From: Bryum argenteum
Taxonomy: Eukaryota > Streptophyta > Bryopsida > Bryales > Bryaceae
Length of the DNA: 64,000 bases
Assembly: GCA_037043015.1 (NCBI GenBank)
Contig: CM073321.1
Span: 14,082,001 to 14,146,000 of the forward strand
Reading direction: 5' to 3'
Under the pieces are notes generated by a model. The model saw only the letters and a list, made by a program, of their open reading frames with translations, was not told the origin of the DNA and did no database searches. This document shows positions 21,996-35,100 of the stretch, in pieces. Position numbers and translations under genes: made by a program. Numbering within the stretch: the first letter of the stretch is position 1; each line of letters opens with the position of its first letter.

Positions 21996-24900
21996 CTATT
22001 CTGAATCGCTTTCACCCCACTCGCCGGTCTCATCGGCACCATCCTCTTCGTCTGTGCCCAGTACCATCAAGTGCTCACCAAGGTAAGGTCGAGGTGGGCG
22101 ATCTTCCGAGTCTTCTCCACCAGATTCCGAGGATTCCTCCGACTCCACCGTAGTGTCTTGCAGGAGGTTTTCATCGTCTTCTTCTAGCAGATTTTCTAAT
22201 CGAAGCCGAATATCGATGGTGCCCGGGGCGTCTACTGCCAGCCTGGGTAAATTACCCAATCCGGTGAAGCCTTCGTCTGCCGTGCCTTCCTCTGCGGCGC
22301 TTTCCTCTCCTCCCTCATCCTCTGAAGCCAAACTTTCTCCCTCCTGGCGTTGATAAACAACCCTCTTCCCTCGTGGAGCCGCGTGAACTACGAGCTTCCA
22401 GCCCCGATTTAGCTTGTCATCGACGAAGAATACCTGTTCCACCTCGTTAGGATCTGCAAAGGGCTCGTCCGAGGGCATCTTCTCCAACATTGGCCGCACA
22501 AACTTGACTCGAAGGGCCCCACACTCATCCTCACAAACGGTCTGCCACCGTCCAGGTTTACCCTCTGTCTTGTACCATTTTGCGTGGAATAATACTTTTT
22601 GGAAGGATTGGTAACTTATCTTGACAATCAAGTCAAGCAATCCGAAGTACTCTGTACTCACCCCTCCCTCGTCAAACAAGGCCGAGAGCCCGCAATCAAA
22701 ACTCAACTTCTTTCCAAAGTCCCTCGCGAGGATTCGGAAATGCCTGCCATAGGCCCAACACCCTGAATAGAAAAGTGCCTTCTCTTGCGGGCCGATCGAC
22801 AAGTCTTTGACCTGCCTCGAAATGGGTTCTCCAGCTGTAATGCGGGCTTTAACAGCTCTCGGGAGCCACTCGTGGAAAAGAGGGGGGTTCGGCATACCTT
22901 CTGCTTCCAATGCGTGCTGTGAACGCCATTGTTCAAGGCATGGCTCATTTCTGAGAATGAACCTGTGGGCCTGCTCACGGAAGACTCTTTTCATGCGTCT
23001 AAGCTTTTCTATCCTCAACTTGGGTAGAACAACAGATGAGATTCTAGGATCTTCCTCAACTTTACATTGGATTTGGGCTTTTTTGTCCAATTTCTTAATG
23101 TATTCTCCCATGAAATACATTGCCTCATTCATAATGTACCCCTCGGCCATTGATCCCTCTGGACGGGCCTTTTGCCGGACATAGCCTTTTAACTGTTTTA
23201 GGTAGCGCTCAACGAAGTACATCCAACGGTAATGTACGGGGCCTGCTAACTCTATCTCTTCTACCAAGTGCAACAATAAATGCATTTGAATGTCGAATAC
23301 CGATGGTGGTAGGTGTTGCTCCATTAGGCAAAGAATTTCGACCACTTCTTCTTTTTTCTTGGGGATGTCTAATTTGTTAATCTCCTTTTGAGATATCCAC
23401 TTTAAATGATCCCCTAGCCTATAGACTATTTCTCTAATGGGCTTTGTCAATGTGCCGCGGATGGCTATTGGCAATATGTCGTGCAGTAGGTTGTGGTAGT
23501 CATGGGTTTTCATGCCCACAACCTTTTTATCATCCGTGAATTTGTTTTGGAAAGAAGAACCATACCCGGTTGGTGCCCGTATGCTAGAAATGGTGTTGAT
23601 GACTTCTTTGTACTCCGCACTCGTCCACACCCAAGGGGCACGGGGATATTGGTAAGTGGTGTTGCCGCTCCTATCGTGTCCGATTCTTGCGGCCAATCTT
23701 GTGCTTGTATATTGAGGTCCTTCATTTCCCTCCGGACGGCAATGGAATCGGCTTTTGGGCCTTTGACATTTGAAAATGTTTTGAGCAAGCTCACGCAAAC
23801 ATTTTTCTCCACGTGCATTGCATCCAATAAATGCGCGATCTTGAGATCCTAGTAATGCAAATAAAATAGAGGCATCATAATCCGGACAAACTTTATGCAC
23901 AATCATACAAGTAGATCACTAACACACCAAGTGAGCAATGCGAGCTAATGGGTTAGAAAATCATTTAAAAAATAATCAACGAGCTGCATGGGGCCAGGCA
24001 CCACATAAACAAGCTTGGGGGCCACCACATAAACAAGTCAGATTAATAAAGTGGATAAGGCAAGCCTCGAGATATGGTTATTGGACTTCGTGCCATCCCG
24101 GATTAACTCCCATGGTGCCACATGCAAAGGTAAGGGGGCCGTTGACTATGGGTTCGTTTCAAATTTCAAAACGTCTTTGCTACCTTTCGCGTCAAGTTCG
24201 TAGATAATTTCATTTTTTTCCAACACTCGGTTCGGGGTTTACGGTGAGCATATACAAAACGAGGACTTGAATAGAGATGGCAAAATTGTACCTTGTAGTA
24301 GGGCAATTCGAAAAAGATAGACTTAGCCTTCATGCCACTTCTTTCCAATGCAATCTTCTTATCCTTCACTGCCGCCATTGACGCAACCAAAATCGCCATT
24401 TGTTCTCCCGGTGGTGGTCGGTCTTCTACACGGTCATTGAATAAGTGCTTAAGTCTAGGCAAACGCAACCGATGACCATAAGGTAAGTACTTGCGATATC
24501 CAACGTAAATCATCTTTTTCAAGAATTACGAACGATGTGATTGTAACTTGTGGGGTCCACAAATATAACATGCTTGATGCCCTTGGGTTTGCAAAGAAGA
24601 TGCCACACCGAGTCCCGGGTAGTCGAAATGGTCCAAAGCATGATAGCATGCAATTGGAAATGTCTTGGACGATTAGTGGCGAGACATCATAGGCCGCAAC
24701 TCCATCACTCCAAAGTTTGTTTAATTCGTCCACCAATGGTTTCAAATAAACATTCATGTCCTTCACCTTTTTTTTCCCTGTAAAAATAAAATTGCATGTC
24801 CATAAGAATATGTAAAACTAAAAAACAAGGAAAGTTGGTTTAGAGGATTTAGAGTAATACCTGGAACTATGCATGACAACATAACATGGTTCTTGTGAAT

Positions 24901-26947
24901 GGATAGATACGGAGGCAAATTGTATAAAACAATTAGAACAGGCCAAGTTGAGTGCGACCCGGAGTTGTGCCCAAATGGATTCACACCATCTAGGGCAACA
25001 CCCAAGTACGCCATGCGGTCATCCTTGGTTTTCTCTGGCCATGTGCTTTGAACGTGGTCCCAAGCCTCTGAGTCAGCGGGTGTCCTCATAATTCCATCTT
25101 TGCTCTTATTGTGTGCATGCCACGTCATCAAGGGGGCTAGTGTTGGACTACGATACCAGGCTAAAAGTCGTGCGGTGAGGGGAAAATATTGCATTTTCTA
25201 CCATAAGAAAAACACACACAAAATTATCATTAGCTTACTTTCCAAACTTCCTACCTCAAACAAATTGATAGTCAAGAATTTACATTCTTGAAATCAAATT
25301 TAGGTGTAAAGTTTACTTAAAATTGCATTAATTTAGGAAAAAAAAATGGAATCACAAGCAATACCTTACGGGGAACTGTTTTGCTTCTTGTGTTGTCTTT
25401 ATATCGACTAGTACCACACTTCTTGCAATGAGGGAGATTGGCATCTTCACCGTAGTACAACATTTCATCGCAAGGGCATGCGTGAATTGTAACATAGTCC
25501 AACCCCACCTGCCATTCCAAATATGTGCAAGGCAAAGTATTTAAACCACAACTTAATATGCTCATTGTGAAAATTGTGGTAAAATATTTTATACAATTGT
25601 GATATTTGATTAACATTACGAATGACACTTCATTCGAGAAAATCGGCTCAACCCCTCCAATATCGAAGGGGACAAAAACATTCCCATGTGAGAAAGTGCA
25701 AGTTCACTTGAAAAATAAAAAATAAAAATGCTAAAAAATAAAAAACCGAAAAAACTTGCTTAACCTCTCCAAAGATCGTAATGAGAGAGAAAACAAACCC
25801 TAAACCCCCTCCCCTTGTCTTAAATTCTTAATCCCTCCCCCTATCTTAGCCCCTCCCCCTCCCGATGGGCACGAATGCAACCCCACCGTGAAAACGCCTG
25901 TCGATTCCCACGTCTTTGTTCAAGGAATTAAAAAAAAAAAAAAAAAAACAGAATGTCATTCATTGGGATCTTGATCAACCCTTGCATTGACCCGAATAAC
26001 AAATTTGATGTAGGTTTTATAATTGATTCTACTCTTAGATGCAATACAAACTAGAAAATGAACGTCGCAGGATACAACTTGTCGGGCCTCTTGCCATGAT
26101 TCGGGCATTTTTGAATTGTGGTCCTTCGGCACTACCATGGATGCCATGCTTCTAAAAATGTCATCCATACCAACATTTGATATGTGATGCCTAGCTTGAA
26201 TATTTAGGAAGTTTAAAATAACCTCTAAACGTCTAGAGTGTGACTTGTCGAATAATGGAACACGTGCCTTCCTTTCCAAAGGAGTGGGGCCCTCACCGTC
26301 ACCGGGTTGTGAACCAATCCTTTGGTTGCGCAACATCTCTTCTAGAACATCAAAATCGGGGTCCCATTGAGCGGAACTTGGATTGGTCAATGGCGGATCT
26401 TGACCAATAGTGCCTCCAATGTTAGAAGTATCTACATCGTCATCATTAACAAAAGACCTACCCTCGAGTTCAACTAGTTGCTCTTCATAAATCACCTATA
26501 ACACACAATTCGAGTCCATGAGAAAAATAATATTCCTTATCACATACTAAATACATTGAGAAAAAAAAAGAAAAAAAAAAGAAATAAAAAAGAAATAAAT
26601 AAAAAAACTCAAATTTGTCTCTCTAGAATCAAAGAATTTGGGCATAGTACCTTCCACCGATCATGGATCTTGTTTAGACGAATGTGATTTTTGACAATTG
26701 ACAAGTAACGAGGAATTGGAGCATCTCTGCTTGGATCAGCGCACAGGACACATGGACAAATTATTTGTCTCTCCAAAGCGGTAGGCATATGTGGAATCTC
26801 ATCGTTGACACCACGACGTCTTCTTTTTTTTCGCCCGGAATGGTGGTTGTCAAGCGCCCTTTCAACGATGCGCTCACCGTCTTCAGTGGCCAGAGGGTCC
26901 GCTGAAACAAAATCTTGAGGGTTGAAGAACACCTTCTCCCTACCCAT
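21996..26947 (-). pseudogene. CACTA-1 TNPD-type (TNP2) transposase, frameshifted
   Basis: The minus strand opens with MGREKV at 26947 and a transposase-associated domain (ICPCVLCAD ... KNHIRLNKIHDRWK, to about 26640). Further exons are about 26495-25960, 25630-25350 (zinc-ribbon-like CPCDEMLYYG...CKKCGTSRY) and 25194-24860, which holds the TNP2 core VALDGVNPFG and WPVLIVLYNLPPYLS. The 24766-24455 stretch must be read in more than one frame to follow the family, so it is broken. A piece at 24522-24290 and the large exon below 23906 continue with DUF4218 (YHNLLHDILPIAIRG; HYRWMYFVERYLKQLKGYVR) and DUF4216 (EYFGLLDLIVKISY; VEQVFFVDDKLNRGWK). It ends acidic. TNPD proteins cut CACTA ends; this copy probably cannot. 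Confidence 0.85.
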
Positions 26948-28508
26948 AGCTTTAAACACCCAAAAAAATTAGCACAAACGTGTGAGTGCTCATTGTGAAA
27001 ATTAGAACCAAATAGAAGGCACGATTAATTGGAGTCTTACACATTTTTACCCATGATCTTGCATATTTATCACTAATCATTAACAATTTAATACATAGAA
27101 GAATTCTCATTTAATTTCCGTGATAAATCTAACAACATCCACTAATTTTTGAACTCTATTAGTTTCCTGGGTGCGATAACCTTCTTAAGAAATTTTGGAT
27201 TAAGATTGCAATACTTTCAACCCTTTAGGCCCTAAAGGGTTAAGATACAACAAATTTGCTTATTTACAATCTTGCATAAACACCTCAACCCCTTTACCAA
27301 CATAGAAATCTACTTATATTTTGGTGCCACTTAAAACACCACATGTTTTAATTATTTAGAACAAGGAACATGTAATTTTCTAACACGCAAGCGCGAACAC
27401 AAAGTATAATGCAATTTAGAACATGCAATGTAGAACACAAAGTGTAATGCAATTATGAACGTGATTAGATTTAGAATATGCAATTTAGAACACAAAGTGC
27501 AATGCAATTCTAAAGTTACAATTTCGAATATGCAATTTAGAACACAAAGTGCAATGCAATATTAAAGTAACAATTTCAAATATGCGATTTAGAACACAAA
27601 GTGCAATGCAATTCTAAAGTAACAATTTCAAATATGCGATTTAGAACACAAAGTGTAATGCGATGTAGAACATGTAATTACGTCAATATCAGAACGTCAA
27701 AACTTTATTTTTTGTTATTTAAACATTAATAACGATCACATTATTTTTAACCAATCAAGAAGAAGAAAAAACAAAACAAAACAAAAAAGAAAAAAAAAAA
27801 AAAACGTAAAAAAACATAAAAAATGACGAAGGGGGTTCAAGGCCAGCTTACCTGGCGCCCTGGCGGCAGACGCGGGCCCCACCGGTCACCTTCAACTCAT
27901 CATTTCACGATCTCCTAGATCGCTTTCGATGACATTCATCGAGTTGATGTCTCCCCCAGGCCGTTTGCACTCACCTCACTCGCGCCCCCAAACGCGTTGT
28001 CTCACCTCACCCCTCTCGCAGGATTTCTCCTTTCGCGCACTCTCTCACCTCCGTCGCACTGTGATTTTCTCCATTTGCGCTTGATCGAGTTTTGGCGAAG
28101 ACGAGTTTAGTTCAGGGCGAGTGCATCTCTGCTTGGAATTCCAGCGCAAGTGTAGGTTGAGTGATGTTCACCTGCGCGGCAGGAGATTCACATCCAGCGT
28201 GAGTCCCGACGGTGTAGTGCCGTTGCCGTGAGAGTTGAAGGAAGCAATTTCAAAGCAATCGGCCCGTTGAGCTAGAGTATTCCCATTCGCAAGTGCCGGC
28301 TCGCATTGTTTGATTACTCGCGTTGCATTCAGGCGAAGCAGGTTTAAGCTTTCCACCCCCTTCGTTTCGTTGATCAACTTGTATTTCCCCTTGCGCTCTT
28401 AATTTTGCGCGTGTAGTAAGAAAGCTCGCTCTGCAGGAATTTGATAGACGGTCCCTCGGTAGCGTTTGATTACTTGTTCATTTCCCATTGCAGGTTGGGT
28501 GCTCCAGC
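26948..28508. other. CACTA-1 divergent promoter region with 52-bp tandem repeats
   Basis: The spacer between the TNPD and TNPA starts. About five units with a 52-56 bp period (27425-27690) share TTTAGAACACAAAGTG and AATGCAATTCTAAAG. Poly-A-rich sequence follows at 27770-27825, then a GC-richer stretch with CTCACCTC repeats (27960-28060). Shared promoters for both genes are expected here. Confidence 0.6.
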
Positions 28509-31179
28509 ATGTCTCGTGTTAAAAAAAGAGCTTCTAGGGTTACCCAGCAACCAATGCACGATGGGGGCTCCAGATCCCGAGCGCAAGGGGGGAGTGTGCC
28601 AGACGAGCTGCCTTCACCCGAAGATCCTACTGATCAGCCCGCTCAAGAGCTTCCTTCAGCAGACGTCCATGGAGCGCTGATAACTTCAGCTATGGTTTCC
28701 CCACTCGATCAGCTGGTTGGGGTCGGCAAGTCCAAATCTCTCCAGGAGGTCGTCACTCCAAACTCCAAGGATAAGCCCCCACTCCCAGCTCGTCGTAAGA
28801 GAAAAATGCACGTAGAAGAAGATAGACTGCCGAGACGAAGGAGTGGTAGATTGGATCCAACGGAGGCTTCAGAGAGCGTGCACATCCACCTGAACCTGGA
28901 TGGAGGTGGGCAATCTCAGTCGGGTGCGAGTCCAAAAAAGATCACCGTATGGGTGTCTCCTGCAAAGAAGTCGAGGCGGGCGCGCAAGTCACTCGAGGTA
29001 GCTGTGCCATCACCGCTAGACCGGATTGACGAAGGTAGTGGTGGTGACGAAGACCACGCCCAGGATCAGCGTAGTGGCGAAGACAAGGGTGAGGACAGAA
29101 GCGACGTGCTGGACATTCAAACGCCCGAAGAGCCAGCAGGCAACTCCCTTCGAAGCGAGGTCCTTACCAAATTCCAAGACTTCCTTCTCCCATCGGAGGT
29201 AGCCAGCAGGCCCTCAACCCCTCCCACACTTGGCACAACCGCGGAGGAATACTTAGTTGATTTGGCGAGCAGCGGAGACGACATAGCAAACGCAACGACA
29301 CCAGTAGCAGGAGCTATTGTCCCATCGGTGACACCTCCCCGATCGCCCTTGCATCTCACTGTGAATGCAGGTAGCTGCACACCCGTTCAGTGCAACCCTG
29401 AGTCACCTGAAGAGGCCCTTGACAGATTAATGGCAACCCTACCTACACCAGCACGTCTAAGATGGTTGTCAAGCCATGCGCAACATGCCAACGTAAGCTT
29501 CATTTCCTCTAAATCCCATTCTATGCTCTTTCTTCCACAACATTGATTGAATTGTGAGATGCATGCTTCCAAAGTTCTGTACTGCTGAATTAAGTTCGAT
29601 GATGCTTATCAGACCCTCCTTTCGTTGCAACGCAATTGTAGGTGCCTGAGATCTCCCAACCGGAGCAGTGCAACTCACCTGTCCGGGACACCTCTTCAGT
29701 AGGAGAACCTTCGCCACTTCCTCCAATTTCCAACGATTACTTGTCAATACGGGCAGCCAAGGCTGCGAAAAAGGCGCGCAAGGCAGAAAGACGTGCAAGA
29801 GGAAGGGGCAAAGATTTGGAACTCCCACCACCACCACCAGACAGTAACGATGAATGGCAAACCTGTCAACAACAAGAGGCAGGTTCACGAAAGCAAAAGG
29901 AGGCTGATAACCGTAAGCTGCTCGAGGCAGTAGCAGAAGCTGAGAAGAAGAAGCAAGCCGAAGCTGCTTCCCTTGACGCCGAGATTAGCGAGCTGATAGC
30001 AAAGAGACAAGCCTTGTTGGATAATTCGACGCCCTCGCCATCGTCCAGCAGGGCTCTTGGAGGAACCCAGATCGTGCCAGTCCAACTTCCTCAGCAAGAA
30101 GGTAATCGCCAACCCTCTGTCCGCTCGTCTAGCTCGTGTTCTGCAGGTGCCCGATCTCTACACACAACCAGAAGTGAGGAAATATCTCTAGGAACTTGGG
30201 AACCGGTCCACAATGCTCCACCTTGCGAAACAAACACGAAAGCAGTTCCCATAGGCAGATTTTGGGACCATCTACGTCAGTATGCATGTGATAGGGCTTC
30301 TAGAATCTTTGAGTGGAACTTAGACTGGAATAGACAATGCCCAGCTCTCAAAACTCGATTCAAATTGAGATTGAGAGAGCTCTATCCGGGCTCATGGGAT
30401 GATGATTACGTGATGAAATACATAGGGAATAATATTAAGGAGAGGAGAGCTAGGATTAAGGATAAGCAATCAGAGGGTCTAGAGAAGAACAAGTGCACAA
30501 TTCCAATGGGTTGCAGCATGGACGCTTGGAATGCTATTTGGGACTCGTTGTCAGATCCAAAAAAACAAAGCAAGGCACACAAATGCCGTGTTGCTGCTGA
30601 AACCAGATTCAAGGACGGAGGAGGAACACATAGGTGGGGGAGGAGGGGACTGAAAGGAATGGTTTCCCGCTTTGTAAGCCTCCATCTTCCAGTACATAGA
30701 CTACATGTTTATTGAATACATGGGCCTAATTTCTGTGTGCTTGTATGTTTCAGGCACTTCGATGTTTCTTTACCTACTCATGCACGATTCTGGGATCAAT
30801 TCGACAGGAAGCAAAATTCGGGAGGACGCCCACGCCAGAGGAGGTGGAGTTCGTCAAATTCAACGCCTATGCGGCCCTGGCCATCAGAACAAGAGAGACG
30901 CTTTCACGGGTCACAATGCAGTCAGCAGGTACTATCCAGGAGGCGGAAGGCACTGAGCAGCGGCAACACAAGGCGGCGAAGTCTAGAAGGGGGCAGAACG
31001 CAAAGGCGGCTAAGAAGACAAAGGCGAAGAAGACAAAACCTCATGTAGTTGATGTGGAAGAGGAGGAGGAATCTGCAACAGACACGGAGAGTGCGGCTGA
31101 GGAAGGCAAGGAAGACGACGGATCAGGAAGCAGCTCGGGTTCATCAGGGTCGGATGAGAGCGAAGGGGAGGGAGAGTGA
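28509..31179 (+). CDS. CACTA-1 TNPA-type protein (Transposase_24-like), intact
   Basis: Exons 28509-29492, 29642-30673 and 30754-31179 join in phase 0 with good GTAAGC donors, giving about 813 codons and a TGA end. The start is the ATG in CCAGCATGTCTCG. Residues 1-330 are low-complexity, Pro/Ser/acidic. A long Lys/Glu/Ala coiled coil follows (KRQALLDN and upstream). The C-terminal third has a basic domain with WNAIWDSLSDPKK, THRWGRRGLKGM and FGRTPTPEEVEFVKF, the arrangement of Ptta/En/Spm (Transposase_24) proteins that bind subterminal repeats. The tail is Ser/Glu-rich. Unlike its TNPD partner it has no break. Confidence 0.75.
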
Positions 31180-32196
31180 AGTGCCATGCTTGGGCAGACT
31201 ACTTGTATAGTTTTGGAGTTTTAGAATAGCTTCAGTTTTTTGTCTAAACCTTTTGACTGAACATGTTAAGGCTGTAGCGTATGTATATGTCTAGAGTACA
31301 GGATACTTGCCAATAGTAAGTAGACATGCTTATAGGGACCATTTCCAATGGCAACAAACTGAACTTCACCACTTGGGTAACGATTGAACAAATGAAAATA
31401 CACCATTGGCCCTGCAATACGTATATGCATTTCAAGGTTTATAATTCTCACCCTTTTTGTCTCATTGAATGAGATCCACGTTTTCAGGGCCAATTTTATC
31501 TTCGTGATCCTACAATTCAGGGCTTAATATAACAAAATAGAAGCATTCAGTTAATCAACAACCCAACCACGGCATGCCGCTTACTGATGGAGGAGGCTAA
31601 ATATGGCATCACATTCCCCCAATCCAATATTATACTTACCCTTTAATAATAATTCTCACATTCACCCAATCCTATATTAGACTTACATCTTCATAAAAGT
31701 TCTCACATTCCCCAATCCAATTATAGAATATGCCTTGAATAAGAACCCCAAAAGCAAAGTATAAATATGGGGCATGAGTAAATATGTGCTTATTAGGAAT
31801 GCTAAAAATAATGCTAATCTACCCACAAGTTACCCATTTTTACTTTTCACCATTGCCTTTCCAAAGATCAGTAAAATATGGCTGGTAAAACCAGTGTCCA
31901 AAATGCCACGTGGACCTTAGGCCCAAGTTCTAAAAGAATGACGTGGACGTGACTTGGACGTGACGTGGACGTGACGTGGACGACCTCCATGTTCTCATCG
32001 AAAGTTCACAAAGGTAGAGAACAAACGTTCCCTATGACTACCACCAACGTGGCTTTAGCCAGCACCCAGACGTGGCTTCACTGGTAACAACGTTTTTCCA
32101 TGGTAAAAGCAACGTTTCAATTGGACTCATTGAGTAACTTCCTAGAGTAAAAAGCCACGTCTAGAACGTGGTTACTACATGTCCACCCTAGTAGTG
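31180..32196. repeat. CACTA-1 right end: terminal repeat and ACGTGG subterminal motifs
   Basis: The last bases CACCCTAGTAGTG form a CACTA terminus. Within 300 bp of it ACGTGG or its complement occurs at least eight times, including the tandem GACGTGGACGTGACTTGG block at about 31940-31985. This is the usual layout of TNPA-binding sites. No gene is seen at 31180-31890. Confidence 0.75.
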
Positions 32197-35100
32197 GCGG
32201 GAGGAAATTCAAGAGGAGCAAGGGGACCCAAGGGAAGTTGCTAGTGGTGAGGAGGACACTCACCATGATGAGGAAGAAGTTCCCTCAAGTCCGGTTCCCG
32301 GGAAACGAGGCTACAAGCGGAAGGCACGAGATGAAATGTTTAATGAGCTTGTCAAAACTCTTCAAGTCATGCAAAAGGAGATCAAGGAGCTCAAGGGGAG
32401 GGCATCAAGCCCTTCTTCCCGCAAGCTGTGCAAGACCAACTTGCCCTCTTCCTTCACGGGATTGGGCAAGGCAAACAAGGTCAAGGACTTCATTGTGGAA
32501 CTTGAGCTCTACTTTGAGGCCCAAAGAGCTCGTGAAGAGGAGAAGATCACCATTGCCGTGACCTTCTTGAAAGAGCATGCTCTTTTGTGGTCGACTCGTT
32601 TCCGGGATGAAAATGCGGGAGTAGTGAGCAACTTAACTTGGACCGGTTTCAAGGAGATCCTAAGTGAGCGCTTCACCCCGGAGTACCAAGACATTCGGGA
32701 TGGCATGGCCCTTGTGCGATTGAAGCAAACGGGCACCCTTCATGCCTATGTGAGGGATTTCAATGCACATTTAAATGTGCTCCCGAAGTTAGATGAATTG
32801 GCCAAAAAGGTCATTTTCTTCAATGGACTCCAAGGTTGGGCGGAGCGGGCATTATTCAGGATGCGAAAGCTGCCAGAAACTTGTGCCGAGTTGCTCAAGT
32901 TGGCAGAAAGAATTGGTGATGATGAAGGTCACCAGAAGACTTCTAAAGAAGGGACTTCCACCGGAGAGCAAGGCAAGTCGCAGTCAAAGCGCCAACACAA
33001 GAAACATGGTTGGCAAAAGCATAAAGGCGGTGAGGGTGGGCCTTCCAAGGATGCAAAGGACAAGTTTGCCAAGGACAAAACCAAAAGTGGGGACAAGTCC
33101 AAGAAGGAGACAAGTCACATAACTTGGTACAATTGTGGAGAAAAGGGCCACATGGCAAGGGATTGCTCCAAACCAAAGGTGAGTTTGGAAAATAGGAGAA
33201 TCCTTGTTACAAGTCACCTATTGGAAGGGGGTTTCATTGCAAGAGCAAGTTGCTCCAAGTTAGGTGGTGGCTTGTTGTTCCTAAAAGGAGTTGTTGGTAA
33301 AAGTGACAATTGCTTTCTGTTGGATACAGGGGCAACCCACTCGTTCATAAGTCCGGAAGCTGCGAAGAGGATGGGCTTGCATTTGAGCAAGGCAAGCAAG
33401 CCCATCGAAGTGAGGTTTGCAAAAGGCAAGCCTCACCAAACATGCCTTGTAGCTACGAGAGTAGAAGTGAAGTGTCAAAACTTCACATTTGTGGAAAACT
33501 TCACGGTTTGTGAGATGGATGGGATTGATCTCATCTTGGGTAATACTTTCTTTGACACCTATGGGATGGATATAAGGAGGCGGACATTGAGTGTGCTTGC
33601 CAACCCCGAAGGCAAGGAGATTGAGTTGGAGTTCACCAAGGCACCCAACATGTTGGGGAGTAGGATCAACTTGGTGAACTTAGAGGAGTTAGAGGAAACC
33701 CGGTTCTTGATAATGCTAAGGACCGATTTGGGAGTTGAAGGGAATAAGCCTACCTCTAACTCAACACCTCCCAAGTGTATTTGGGAGGTCATCCAAGGCT
33801 TTGGTGATGTTCTCACGGAGGAGTTGCCGGATGAGTTACCGCCACGAAGAGAGGTTGATCACAAGATCGAGTTGGTGCCGGGAGCGGCACCGCCATCCAA
33901 GGCACCTTACCGGATGAACCAAAGGGAGTTGGTAGAGTTGAAGAAACAACTCAATGAGCTTTTGGCAAAGGGATATATCCGCCAAAGCAAGTCACCTTAT
34001 GGAGCACCGGTCTTGTTTGTGGACAAGAAAGGAGGGAAACTACGCATGTGCGTGGATTACCGGGCGCTCAATAAGATCACCATCAAAAACAACTACCCTT
34101 TGCCTCGAATTGATGATCTCATTGACCGGTTGGCGGGGGCCAAGTATTTTAGCCGGATCGACTTGAAGTCATGATATTACCAAATCTTGATTGCGGCCGC
34201 GGATGTGGAGAAAACCGCTTGTAGGACTAGATATGGGTCTTATGAGTTTTTCGTGATGCCTTTTGGGTTGTGCAATGCCCCATCAACGTTCACAACCCTT
34301 ATGAATACGGTGTTCCATCAAGAGATGGATGTGTTTGTCATTGTCTACATTGATGACATATTGGTGTTCTCCAAAACCGAGGAAGAGCATGCACAACACC
34401 TTGCAATTGTGCTTCAAAAACTTAGGGATAATAAAGTGTATGCAAATGGGGAGAAAAGTGAGTTTGGCTTGCAAGAGATTGAGTTCTTGGGACACATTAT
34501 GACGGGGCAAGGTGTCAAACCGGACGACAAGAAGGTAGAAGCAATCAAGAAGTGGAGCCGACCTACTTCAAAAAAAGGAGTGAGGTCATTTCTTGGGTTG
34601 GCTAATTATTATAGGAGGTTCATAAAGAACTTCTCCAAGATTGCTAAGCCCATGTCCGATTTGCTTAAGAAGAACTTGACCTTGGAGTGGACCGAGTCAT
34701 GTGAGCAAGCCTTTCAAGAACTCAAGGAGAAACTCTCCTCCCCGCCGGTATTGAAGTTCCCCGAGTTTGAGAAGCCTTTTGAGGTGCATACCGATGCAAG
34801 TGACTTTGCCATCGGGGGAGTGCTCATGCAAGAAGGAAGGCCAATTGCATTTGACAGCAAGAAATTGGATGGCACTCAAATCAATTGGCCAACACATGAA
34901 AAGGAGATGTTTGCCGTGGTGCATTGTTTGAAGACATGGCAACATTACCTTGATCTCCACAAGACCAAGGTATTCACCGATAATGTTTCATTGAAGTACT
35001 TTGAGACACAAGCCAAAGTCACACCAAAGCAATTGAGGTGGTATGATACCTTAGTGCTTATGAATGTGGAGTTGATCCACAAGCCGGGCCGGGAGAACGT

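Larger units (their letters stand above)
20619..32196 (+). mobile_element. CACTA-1: left-truncated CACTA (En/Spm) element
   Basis: The right end is defined by ...CCTAGTAGTG at 32187-32196 (reverse complement CACTACTAGG), immediately before the open gag frame of Ty3-2. Its genes diverge from a central spacer: TNPD-type on the minus strand (26947-21996) and TNPA-type on the plus strand (28509-31179). No left TIR was found, and I infer it was lost in the deletion at 15150/15151. The boundary with Ty3-1 is 20618/20619. Confidence 0.75.
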
